Source of the DNA: DATBMA01 sp036555105
GTDB lineage: Bacteria; Actinomycetota; Acidimicrobiia; Spongiisociales; ZC4RG35
NCBI GenBank assembly: GCA_036555105.1
Contig: DATBMA010000099.1
Location: forward strand, 1 to 13,032
Length of the DNA stretch: 13,032 nt
Direction: 5' to 3'
In this document: one piece after another, positions 6,960 through 13,032 of the stretch
Position numbering within the stretch: the stretch's first letter is position 1
Layout: the number at the start of each line of letters is the position of its first letter
The notes under the pieces: generated by a model
Told to the model about the DNA's origin: nothing
Seen by the model: the letters and a program-made list of their open reading frames with translations, nothing else
Database searches by the model: none
Made by a program: the position numbers and the translations under genes

Positions 6960-7532
6960 ATGCCTCCGAGAAGTCGGCTGCCCCCTGCCTGGCTGCAGGC
7001 TGCGGGACTGTTGGCCGCTGCCGCCGCTTCGGGTGTCCTGCTGGCGCGTCCCGGGGTCCTGCCCACCGCCTCCACCTCGTCGGTGACCGTGATCGGTGTG
7101 GCCGATCCGGAAGCGATCACCGTGCACGTGGCAGGTTGGGTGGCAGTGCCGGGCCTGGTGGAGCTGGCCCCGAGCGCGCGCGTAGCCGACGCGGTGGCTG
7201 CCGCCGGAGGGCTCCGCCCCGGTGCCGCCATCGAACAGTTGAACCTGGCGGCGCCGGTGCGCGATGGGGACCAGGTCGTGGTGCCCGGGCCGGCGGAGGC
7301 AGAGGCGCCAGGGTCACCAGCCGGCTCAGCCGGACAGGGTGGGCCGGTTCGGCTGAACCAAGCCAGCGCCCAGGACCTGGAGGGCCTCCCGGGAGTCGGG
7401 CCGGTGCTGGCCGAGCGGATCATCGCCTACCGAGACGAGCACGGCCCGTTCGAGGAGGTGGAGGACCTGCTCGATGTTCCCGGCATAGGCGAGTCGAAGC
7501 TGGCCGCTCTGCGGGACCTGATCGTGCCATGA
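6960..7532 (+). CDS. comEA: ComEA family competence protein (SLBB plus helix-hairpin-helix DNA binding)
   Basis: 190 aa from ATG 6960, preceded by a purine-rich GAGAGGAAG; a GTG at 6942 would add six residues, and the choice is uncertain. Order: short basic amino terminus; one membrane segment (about 12-29) anchoring the protein facing outward; SLBB domain (about 53-109, ITVHVAGWVAVPGLVEL); Ala/Gly/Pro/Glu linker; and a tandem helix-hairpin-helix domain (about 131-188) with hairpins LPGVGPVLAERI and VPGIGESKLAAL. Family knowledge: ComEA binds incoming double-stranded DNA outside the membrane and hands it to ComEC during natural transformation. The stop codon overlaps the comEC start as ATGA, so the two are translationally coupled. 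The 80 bases before it hold no gene that I can see. Confidence 0.95.
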   Translation: MPPRSRLPPAWLQAAGLLAAAAASGVLLARPGVLPTASTSSVTVIGVADPEAITVHVAGWVAVPGLVELAPSARVADAVAAAGGLRPGAAIEQLNLAAPVRDGDQVVVPGPAEAEAPGSPAGSAGQGGPVRLNQASAQDLEGLPGVGPVLAERIIAYRDEHGPFEEVEDLLDVPGIGESKLAALRDLIVP

Positions 7533-9709
7533 GCCCGCTTGCCCGGCCCTCGCCCCAGTCGAGCCGCCTGTTGGCGGCCGCCGCCCTCGTCTGGCTGGGA
7601 GTGTGGGTGGGGCGCCGGCCGGAGTGGATCCCGGCCCTGGTGGTGGTGATCGGGTTGGCGTTGGCGGTGACGTCGAGAAGGTGGGGTGAAGCCGCACTGG
7701 CCGGAATGGCGGCGGTGGCGGTCGGCCTCGGCTCCGGCTTGCTTTCGCATCGGGCGGAGGCAGCCGTGCTCGAGGCTCGACCGCCCACCGGGCCTCAGAT
7801 CATCCGAGCCCGAATCCTGTCTGATCCGGTCCCGGGTCGCTACGGCGGGGAGACTGTGTTGCTTCGACCGGTCGCCCGCATGGTGAGCGGAGGGTGGCAG
7901 TCATGGCGAGGGCATCCGCTCCTCGCCAGGCTGGAGGCGGGTTCGGGGGTCGAACCGGCGTGGATGGTCGATATCAGCGGGACGTTGCTCTCCCGTCCGG
8001 GTATTGCCGCCGGTCGACCCTACGCCGGGATCGTCAGGGTGGATGAGGTCCTGATGGCCACCCGCCCCTCGTCACCGCTCTGGGCGATCGGCAATGCGAT
8101 ACGCCGCCGGATCCTTCAGCAAGTCGATCCAGCTCGTGATCCTCCCTCGGCCCTGCTCGCAGGATTCCTGGTCGGCTACACGTCTGACCTGCCCGAGGTC
8201 GATCTGCTCAACCTTCGCCGGTCGGGCCTTGCTCACTTCGTGGCGGTGTCTGGTTCCAACGTCGCCCTCTTCTTGGGGGTCTGGTGGATCGTCCTCGGCC
8301 CTCTGGGGATGGGACGGCGCCGGGTCTGGTTCGGGTTGGCAGCGCTCTTGGTGTTTGCGATCGTCACCCGGTGGGAGCCATCGGTCGTGCGGGCTGCGGC
8401 CATGGCGGCGGTGGTGCTCCTGGGCCGGCGCATGGGTGTCCCGGTCGATGGGTGGTCGGCGCTGGCCATCACGGTGGCAGGGGTCCTGCTGCTCAACGGG
8501 GCCATGGCCGACAACGCCGGGTTCCAGTTGTCGGTTGCCGCCACCGCCGGCGTGATGGCTGGATCCCGCCTCACGTTCGGGCTTCGCCGCCCGTTGGGCG
8601 AGGCCCTTGGGGCCACCGTCGGCGCTCAGGGGGCGGTCCTTCCGCTGATGCTCTCTCTATTCGGTCAGGTGCCGGTGGGGGCTCCCGTCGCCAATCTGCT
8701 TGCCGCCCCGGTGGTGGCGGTGTCGACGATCGCGGGCGGACTCGGGGCCATCTCCGCGGTGGCGCCGATCCTGGGCCTCGCCCGTACGGCCGCCGGCTTG
8801 GTGCTTTCGATCAGCCGGGTGGTGGGAAGGTGGCCTCAACTCGATCCCGGCCAGGCCGCGGTCACAGTTGGCGCCCTTGGAGTCGCCTACCGGTTCAGGC
8901 GGCATCCCCTGGCTTTCGCCGTGGTGTGCGGAGGGTTGGCTTGGGCGGTGTTGTTGCCGCACGGGCAGGTGGCAGGCCCGGCGGCGGTGGTGCTGGATGT
9001 CGGCCAGGGCGACTCGATCCTGTTGATCGGCAGCCATCAGGAGACCGTGTTGGTCGACGGCGGACCGGAGGCGGCGTCGGTGCTCGATGCCCTTGCCCGG
9101 TATCACGTCAAGCGGATCGACCTCATGGTGCTGACTCATGTGCATGAAGATCACGCCGCCGGGCTGATAGGCGTGGTGCGCGCGCTCCCGGTGTCGGCCT
9201 TCTGGAGCGCCACCGATGGCCACACTTCCCCCTCCTGGCAAGACCTCGAGCTCGAGTTGAAGCGGGCGGCGGTGCCGATGGATACGCCGGCGGTGGGCAC
9301 CGTCGTCCATTTGGGCGGCATGACGATCGAAGTGCTGGGACCGCAGCGTCGTTATGCCGGGCCCAACGACCAATCCATCGTGCTGATGGTGGAGTCCGGG
9401 GACGTCTCCATGTTGCTGACGGGAGACATCGAGAGATTTGCTCAAGCAGATCTCGGCCCGCTCCAGGTCGACGTGCTCAAGGTGCCCCACCAAGGCGGCA
9501 ACACCTCTGATCCCAGTTGGCTGCAGGCAAGTGTCCGGAAGCTGGCGGTGATCAGCGTCGGCCAGAACAATTTCGGGCATCCGTCACCGGAAGTGCTTGC
9601 CACCTTGGATGATGTCGTCCCCGTCCTGCGGACTGATCTGAGCGGTGATGTGGTGATCCCGCTGCAGACGGACGCGCTCAACCGGTTGGTGGCCGCTGCG
9701 AGCGGTTGA
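7529..9709 (+). CDS. comEC: ComEC/Rec2 DNA-uptake channel with metallo-beta-lactamase domain
   Basis: 726 aa from the ATG in the ATGA overlap with comEA; the frame is open upstream but that is a shadow of comEA. Amino-terminal membrane segments and a DUF4131-like region come first. The competence domain follows, marked by LRRSGLAHFVAVSGSNVALF, then several further helices. The carboxy-terminal metallo-beta-lactamase-type domain starts at DVGQGDS (490-496). It has the metal motif THVHEDH (536-542), LLTGD (Asp633), PHQGG (654-658 region, where many homologues have HHGS) and NNFGHPSPEVL. Family knowledge: ComEC forms the membrane pore for single-stranded DNA and this domain may degrade the other strand. 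Here the HxHxDH motif is intact. The last 32 nt overlap the convergent downstream gene. Confidence 0.96.
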   Translation: MSPLARPSPQSSRLLAAAALVWLGVWVGRRPEWIPALVVVIGLALAVTSRRWGEAALAGMAAVAVGLGSGLLSHRAEAAVLEARPPTGPQIIRARILSDPVPGRYGGETVLLRPVARMVSGGWQSWRGHPLLARLEAGSGVEPAWMVDISGTLLSRPGIAAGRPYAGIVRVDEVLMATRPSSPLWAIGNAIRRRILQQVDPARDPPSALLAGFLVGYTSDLPEVDLLNLRRSGLAHFVAVSGSNVALFLGVWWIVLGPLGMGRRRVWFGLAALLVFAIVTRWEPSVVRAAAMAAVVLLGRRMGVPVDGWSALAITVAGVLLLNGAMADNAGFQLSVAATAGVMAGSRLTFGLRRPLGEALGATVGAQGAVLPLMLSLFGQVPVGAPVANLLAAPVVAVSTIAGGLGAISAVAPILGLARTAAGLVLSISRVVGRWPQLDPGQAAVTVGALGVAYRFRRHPLAFAVVCGGLAWAVLLPHGQVAGPAAVVLDVGQGDSILLIGSHQETVLVDGGPEAASVLDALARYHVKRIDLMVLTHVHEDHAAGLIGVVRALPVSAFWSATDGHTSPSWQDLELELKRAAVPMDTPAVGTVVHLGGMTIEVLGPQRRYAGPNDQSIVLMVESGDVSMLLTGDIERFAQADLGPLQVDVLKVPHQGGNTSDPSWLQASVRKLAVISVGQNNFGHPSPEVLATLDDVVPVLRTDLSGDVVIPLQTDALNRLVAAASG

Positions 9710-10484
9710 TGATCCTGAACCCCTGCGACAACTCCTCCAGCAGCTTCTCCCCACCGGGGAAGGTGGTGGTGACGATCTGCACCTCACCTGTGCCCTCGGT
9801 CTCGGCCAGGTGCTTTCTCAGGTTCTCGCCTACCGCGTTCGCACCCTCGGGACCGGTCTCGGGAAGGATGGCGGCCAGCAGGTGGGCCTTTCCCGCCCTG
9901 GCGTGGACCAGGGTGTCGGACGCCCGAACACCCGTGGCGATCCTTCGTCCGAACGCGTGCATGGCCGTTCGGGCCCTCCTTCTTCCCATCTGATCCCAGG
10001 CGGGGCTGTGGAACTCGGCTGCGACCACCGAGAACACGTGTTGGTAGCGGGCGGCTCTGGCCTTCTCGCGGTCCACCGTCGACAGGAATGCCTGGGCGTT
10101 GCCCAGCCCGGTCTCATCGTCCACGTCGTCATGGAGGGCGAGCTTGTCGAGACTGGTCTTGACCTGCCCGGCCGCCCATCCGCCTGCCGCCGCGAAGGCG
10201 AAGTAGCCGAGGACCCTGGCGACGATCTGCCCGATGAGCGGATCCCACCCCACCAGCTGAATCGCCGGCCACCTCATGGCGATGTAACCAAGGGAGGCAA
10301 CCGCTGCCGTCGCCAAGGCGGCGCCGGTGCCGAAAAAGACGATGGCGATCAGGATGGGGACGAAGAACAGAGTGGCGAGCACCTCGACCTGGTCGACCCC
10401 GCGCCAGATGCTGAGCAGCGAGATGAGCACCAGCAGGGCGGATCCGGCCACCACCACCAGGCCCCGGGCCCGCTCGTACGACAT
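9678..10484 (-). CDS. Membrane protein with degenerate GGDEF-like domain
   Basis: 268 aa from ATG 10484, with a GGTGG about 5 nt upstream; the frame is open further upstream, but that part looks non-genic. Three or four membrane segments occupy about 8-108. The cytoplasmic part opens with DDVDDETGLGNAQAFLSTVDREKARAARY split by normal GGDEF spacing, and this matches the DxLTGLxNRRAF entry of diguanylate cyclases. Where GGDEF should be (about 196-203, after ASDTLVHARA), the residues read G-K-A-H-L, followed by the family-like LLAAILPET. The first metal site also lacks its aspartate (FSVVAAEF at 151-158). I therefore expect no cyclic di-GMP synthesis; the protein may be a sensor, scaffold or pseudoenzyme. 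It is convergent with comEC and divergent from the next gene, so it forms its own unit. Confidence 0.82.
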   Translation of the reverse strand: MSYERARGLVVVAGSALLVLISLLSIWRGVDQVEVLATLFFVPILIAIVFFGTGAALATAAVASLGYIAMRWPAIQLVGWDPLIGQIVARVLGYFAFAAAGGWAAGQVKTSLDKLALHDDVDDETGLGNAQAFLSTVDREKARAARYQHVFSVVAAEFHSPAWDQMGRRRARTAMHAFGRRIATGVRASDTLVHARAGKAHLLAAILPETGPEGANAVGENLRKHLAETEGTGEVQIVTTTFPGGEKLLEELSQGFRIINRSQRPPTG

Positions 10485-10546
10485 GGTTCCACCGGAGGTC
10501 GTCACGCGGAGCAGGCTAGAGGGGAGGGTGCCTGCAGCCCGGTTGG

Positions 10547-11038
10547 GTGGTCGGAGGGGCGCATGACAGGTCGGTAGTCTCATGCGTCTTGCCGACGCTT
10601 CTCAGTTCTCGTGTGGCGGCGGTCGTCCTGGTTGCCATCTTCCTGATCCCGCTCGGCCTCCTCAATCTGCGCGGCCTCACCCACGTCGTCTCGTGTGAGG
10701 ACCAGGTCCGGCAGCCGTTCCAGGTGGTGTTCAGCGCCGGACAGCCGGTGTTGACCGGGTCGACGGTCGTCGAGCCCGATGACGGGCCCCTGTGCGGAGT
10801 CCTCGACGCCGGGCTCTCGGTCTCGTCCCCCGGTCCCAACCGCCTCGACATCACGGTGCCCATCGACAACCTCAGCGACCAGGATTGGCGCGGGACCATC
10901 GAGCTGGCGGTAGGGGAGACCAAGGTCCCGGTCCCGATCGGCCTGGTCCCGGCCCAGGGCTCACGGACCGAAGTCGTCCAGCTGCACCTGCCCGACGGGA
11001 CCACTCAGGTCGACGGTTTGCTGCTCATCGGCCCGTGA
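10547..11038 (+). CDS. Hypothetical single-span membrane or secreted protein
   Basis: Not recognised. The open frame gives 163 aa from GTG 10547. The true start is unclear: TTG 10589 (149 aa) or GTG 10613 (141 aa) would give a more normal signal-anchor, and none has a good Shine-Dalgarno. A hydrophobic segment (VAAVVLVAIFLIPLGLL, about 23-39 of the long form) precedes a roughly 120-residue outward-facing part. That part is rich in beta-prone residues and has two cysteines (VVSCEDQ, GPLCGVL) that could form a disulfide. Segments such as NRLDITVPIDNL and DWRGTIELAVGETKVPVPIGLVP suggest a beta-sandwich. Its stop overlaps the next gene as GTGA, so it is co-translated with the DHPS-like protein and holA. 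Confidence 0.75.
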   Translation: MVGGAHDRSVVSCVLPTLLSSRVAAVVLVAIFLIPLGLLNLRGLTHVVSCEDQVRQPFQVVFSAGQPVLTGSTVVEPDDGPLCGVLDAGLSVSSPGPNRLDITVPIDNLSDQDWRGTIELAVGETKVPVPIGLVPAQGSRTEVVQLHLPDGTTQVDGLLLIGP

Positions 11039-11862
11039 CCGATCAGCTACGGCTGGGGGAGGCCGTGCTCCCCATCGGCGGTGTCACTCACGTGATGGGG
11101 GTCATCAATCTGAGCCCGGAATCCCGCAATCGGCACACCGTTGCAGCATCCCCAGATGAGGCGCTCGAGCTGGCCCGGGCCTACCGGGAGTGGGGAGCGA
11201 GCATCATCGACCTTGGCGCACAGTCTTCGCACTACGAGACACCGGCTCTGCCGACCGACGTGGTGCTGCGGCGTCTGCTGCCGGCGGTTGAAGCCCTCGC
11301 AGGTGATGATCTGCTGGTCGCCGTCGACACCTGGGACCCGGTAGTGGCGGCCGAGGCGCTCGGCCGGGGTGCCGTGATGGTCAACGACACCGGAGGTATG
11401 ACGCTGGCCGCCATGAGGGCAGCGGTGGCGGCGCGCAAGGCAGCCGCGGTCGTCGTGTATGTCGAGGCGGACAATCCTCTCCAGGTCTCCGGCATCGACA
11501 CCACTGCGGGTAAGGCATCGAGAACGGCAGAGGTACTGGCTCCGCGCCTGGCAGAGCTCGAGGCCGAGGGGATCACCGAGATCGTCGTCGACCCCGGCAT
11601 CGCCATCAACTATCCGGGCGACTACCGCGCCTACACCCAGATGCAGCTCGACGTGATTCGCCACGCCGATGACCTGCGGACGCTGGGCCGGCCGCTGTTG
11701 ATTCCCATCCCCCGCAAGCGCGAGGATCACCGGGTCAGTGCCTATGTGACCATGGCGATAGAGAACGGAGCCGACATCATCAGAGTCCACGACGTCGAGC
11801 AGGCCTGCGACCTGGTTGCCCTCTTCGACCGCCGGGCTGAGCCGATCGGAGCCGTCAGTTGA
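11035..11862 (+). CDS. Divergent pterin-binding (DHPS/FolP-like) protein, probably not a standard dihydropteroate synthase
   Basis: 275 aa from GTG 11035 in the GTGA overlap. The TIM-barrel pattern of PF00809 is clear: HVMGVINLSPES (19-30), WGASIIDLGAQSS (53-65), LLVAVDTWDP (93-102), AVMVNDTGG (113-121), TEIVVDPGI (181-189), IPRKRED (225-231) and DIIRVHDV (247-254). Residues that usually hold the pterin remain: N25, D98, N117, D186, K228, R250 and H252. Missing are the FSDGG part of loop 1 (here RNRHT), the STRPG part of loop 2 (here SSHYET), the MH pair (here VYVE) and the GFGK motif (here AINYP). Those loops form the p-aminobenzoate side and the catalytic cover in true DHPS. The protein may bind a pterin or folate for another purpose. 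Mycobacterial FolP2 is a known inactive paralogue, though in a different neighbourhood. Confidence 0.85.
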   Translation: MTDQLRLGEAVLPIGGVTHVMGVINLSPESRNRHTVAASPDEALELARAYREWGASIIDLGAQSSHYETPALPTDVVLRRLLPAVEALAGDDLLVAVDTWDPVVAAEALGRGAVMVNDTGGMTLAAMRAAVAARKAAAVVVYVEADNPLQVSGIDTTAGKASRTAEVLAPRLAELEAEGITEIVVDPGIAINYPGDYRAYTQMQLDVIRHADDLRTLGRPLLIPIPRKREDHRVSAYVTMAIENGADIIRVHDVEQACDLVALFDRRAEPIGAVS

Positions 11863-12854
11863 ACGGAGTTCTGCTGGTTACCGGCCCGCAAGAGCCTGGA
11901 CCGGGGGAGCGTCAGGAGATGCTGGCCAGGGCCCGCCGTTTCCTGGTCGAGAGCGGCGTGGACGAGTCGGCGGTGGTCAGGATCGATGTCCCGGCCAAAG
12001 GCCAGGGTGAGGGGACCGGGCAGATGCGGGCGGAATTGGAGGGCGTGGTGCCTGTGCTGCAGTCGGGCTCCCTCTTTGGTGGGAAGCAAGGGCTCGAACT
12101 GGTCGGGGCCGAGCAGCTGCTGGTCGGCGAGGCAGAGGTGATCACCGAGTTGCTGGAGCGGATAGACGAGGAGTCGATGGCGGTGGCGGTGGTGGCGTTC
12201 GGTTCGTTGCCGCGCCCCCTGCAGTCTGCCCTCGGCCGCGGGGGCGAGAAGGTGGCGGTCCGCAAGATGTGGGAGCGGCAGGCTGGCGAGTGGCTGGCGG
12301 AAGAGATCCGACGTCGTGGCCTCGTTGTCGACGACGATGCCGTGGCTGCCCTGGTGCAGCGCTTCGGGTCGGATGTAGCGGCTCTCGGCCAGGCGCTCGA
12401 TCAACTCGAGGAGCACCGCGGCAAGGTCACCAGGACACTGGTGCTCGATCGGTTTCGCAACCGGCCGGACGAGCCCCTGGTCCACTACCTCGATGCGATC
12501 GGAGCGGGCAATGTCGGGCAGGCCCTGCGGAGGTTGACCGACTTCCTCACCCACGGGCATCCACTGGTGCTGCTGGCGGCCGTGGAGGGGGACCTGCGCC
12601 GGCGGGCCCTGGCCGGGGTGGCACCTGATCTGGTGACGCTGACGACCTGGACTGCCGGGAAGAGCGGGGACCGAAGGCTGGAGCGGGCATGGCGGGACCG
12701 GGGCAAGATCAACGACTCATCGCTGCGGAGAGCCCTCGACGCGGTGGTGCGGGCCGACCGCATCCTCAAAACCCAGCCGGAGGATGTCCACCTGGTGACG
12801 ATGGAGCGATTGACGGTTGCACTCTGCCGTTGGTACGGGGCCCGGCGGCGCTGA
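11859..12854 (+). CDS. holA: DNA polymerase III subunit delta
   Basis: 331 aa from a TTG that overlaps the previous stop as TTGA, the only start that keeps the coupling. The architecture is that of HolA. The amino-terminal AAA-like domain (VLLVTGPQEP...) lacks a Walker A, as usual for delta. FGGKQGLELVGAEQLL (about 74-89) follows, then AVAVVAFGSLPRPLQSAL, and then EWLAEEIRRRGLVVDDDAVAALVQRFGSDVAAL split across the lid region. The carboxy-terminal collar helices contain YLDAIGAGNVGQALRRLTDFL and GHPLVLLAAVEGDLRRRALAG. Family knowledge: delta opens the beta sliding clamp within the clamp loader. In many bacteria holA lies near comEA/comEC, as here, although two other genes and a convergent gene separate them. 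It ends a three-gene coupled unit. Confidence 0.93.
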   Translation: MNGVLLVTGPQEPGPGERQEMLARARRFLVESGVDESAVVRIDVPAKGQGEGTGQMRAELEGVVPVLQSGSLFGGKQGLELVGAEQLLVGEAEVITELLERIDEESMAVAVVAFGSLPRPLQSALGRGGEKVAVRKMWERQAGEWLAEEIRRRGLVVDDDAVAALVQRFGSDVAALGQALDQLEEHRGKVTRTLVLDRFRNRPDEPLVHYLDAIGAGNVGQALRRLTDFLTHGHPLVLLAAVEGDLRRRALAGVAPDLVTLTTWTAGKSGDRRLERAWRDRGKINDSSLRRALDAVVRADRILKTQPEDVHLVTMERLTVALCRWYGARRR

Positions 12855-12862
12855 GAACGCCC

Positions 12863-12918
12863 ACGTCTCACGCCTTACGTCTCACGTCTCACTTCTAACG
12901 CCTCACGTCTCATGTCCG
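12863..12918. repeat. Tandem heptamer repeat, consensus ACGTCTC, eight units
   Basis: Starting 8 nt after the holA stop codon, eight consecutive 7-nt units can be read: ACGTCTC, ACGCCTT, ACGTCTC, ACGTCTC, ACTTCTA, ACGCCTC, ACGTCTC, ATGTCCG. Four are exact and the others differ at one to three positions. The array is intergenic and nothing in it looks like a coding frame. I do not know a function; a slipped-strand repeat or a protein-binding array are both possible. Confidence 0.8.
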
Positions 12919-12952
12919 CAAGACTCCTGATCCGATCCGGGCGTAGCTCAGC

Positions 12953-12981
12953 CTCCCGGGGTGTCAGGGGTTCCCCGGGAG
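12953..12981. terminator. Perfect 9-bp G+C hairpin downstream of holA (possible terminator without U-run)
   Basis: CTCCCGGGG and CCCCGGGAG are exact reverse complements separated by 11 nt. It is the only strong stem between holA and the right edge, so it may end the holA transcript or one entering from the right. No T-run follows on the plus strand and no clear one is seen on the minus strand, so it is not a textbook intrinsic terminator. A non-coding RNA or tRNA-like element was considered and not supported. Confidence 0.35.
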
Positions 12982-13000
12982 TGCCGGCTCTTATCAGGTT

Positions 13001-13028
13001 GGGGCGGTGGGTTGGGTGGTGATGGGGG
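13001..13028 (+). other. Putative G-quadruplex-forming tract
   Basis: Four G-runs on the plus strand (GGGG, GGG, GGG, GGGGG), separated by 4, 2 and 7 nt, satisfy the standard G3+N1-7 pattern. The tract lies in noncoding sequence at the window edge, so its relation to a following gene cannot be judged. High G content makes chance matches likelier. Confidence 0.4.
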
Positions 13029-13032
13029 TTGG

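Noticed and set aside
6908..7528. Upstream extension of the comEC frame to 933 aa
   Set aside because: The extra 207 residues are Arg/Gly/Ala-rich shadow translation over comEA; the ATG in the ATGA overlap gives a normal ComEC start.
10485..10583. Longer amino terminus for the GGDEF-like protein
   Set aside because: The added 33 residues contain no hydrophobic or conserved segment and run into the divergent gene's start region; ATG 10484 has the better ribosome site.
12939..12985. tRNA-like start GGGCGTAGCTCAGC followed by a stem
   Set aside because: The D-arm-like bases are two short of normal spacing, the following stem is a 9-bp hairpin with an 11-nt loop, and no T-arm (GTTC) or acceptor-stem partner is present.

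Overview
This is a high-GC actinobacterial window, most likely chromosomal. GTG and TTG starts are frequent, genes are chained by 4-nt stop/start overlaps, recognisable Shine-Dalgarno sequences are few, and the lipoprotein carries a Thr/Gly-rich linker. I would guess Acidimicrobiia or a neighbouring deep actinobacterial lineage. That placement is inference from style and gene content, not from a phylogenetic test. I see no insertion sequence, integrase, CRISPR array, rRNA or convincing tRNA.

Left third (1-3960, minus strand): an oligopeptide-type ABC importer operon. It is read from right to left as lipoprotein substrate-binding protein, DppB-type permease, DppC-type permease and the first 36 codons of a DppD-type ATPase that runs off the left edge. 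The two permeases and the ATPase are joined by short overlaps. A perfect 12-bp hairpin separates the binding protein from the permeases, and a second hairpin sits in the binding-protein leader. The binding protein is the most unusual item in the window. Segments that normally form the amino-terminal ~110 residues of an SBP_bac_5/DppA protein lie at its carboxy terminus, so it appears to be a natural circular permutation.

Middle (4053-9709, plus strand): leuS, divergent from the importer and possibly leaderless, overlaps by 4 nt a small HExxH protein. The competence genes comEA and comEC follow, coupled to each other by an ATGA overlap. ComEA (SLBB plus helix-hairpin-helix DNA-binding domain) and ComEC (membrane channel plus metallo-beta-lactamase domain) are the inner-membrane DNA-uptake pair.

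Right (9678-12854): a convergent minus-strand gene encodes a membrane protein with a degenerate GGDEF-like domain. Its 3' end overlaps comEC by 32 nt. Divergent from it is a tightly coupled plus-strand trio: a single-span membrane protein of unknown function, a divergent dihydropteroate-synthase-like protein lacking several signature loops, and DNA polymerase III delta (holA).

Right edge (12855-13032): noncoding. It holds eight units of a 7-bp tandem repeat, a 9-bp perfect hairpin and a G-rich tract that fits the G-quadruplex pattern.
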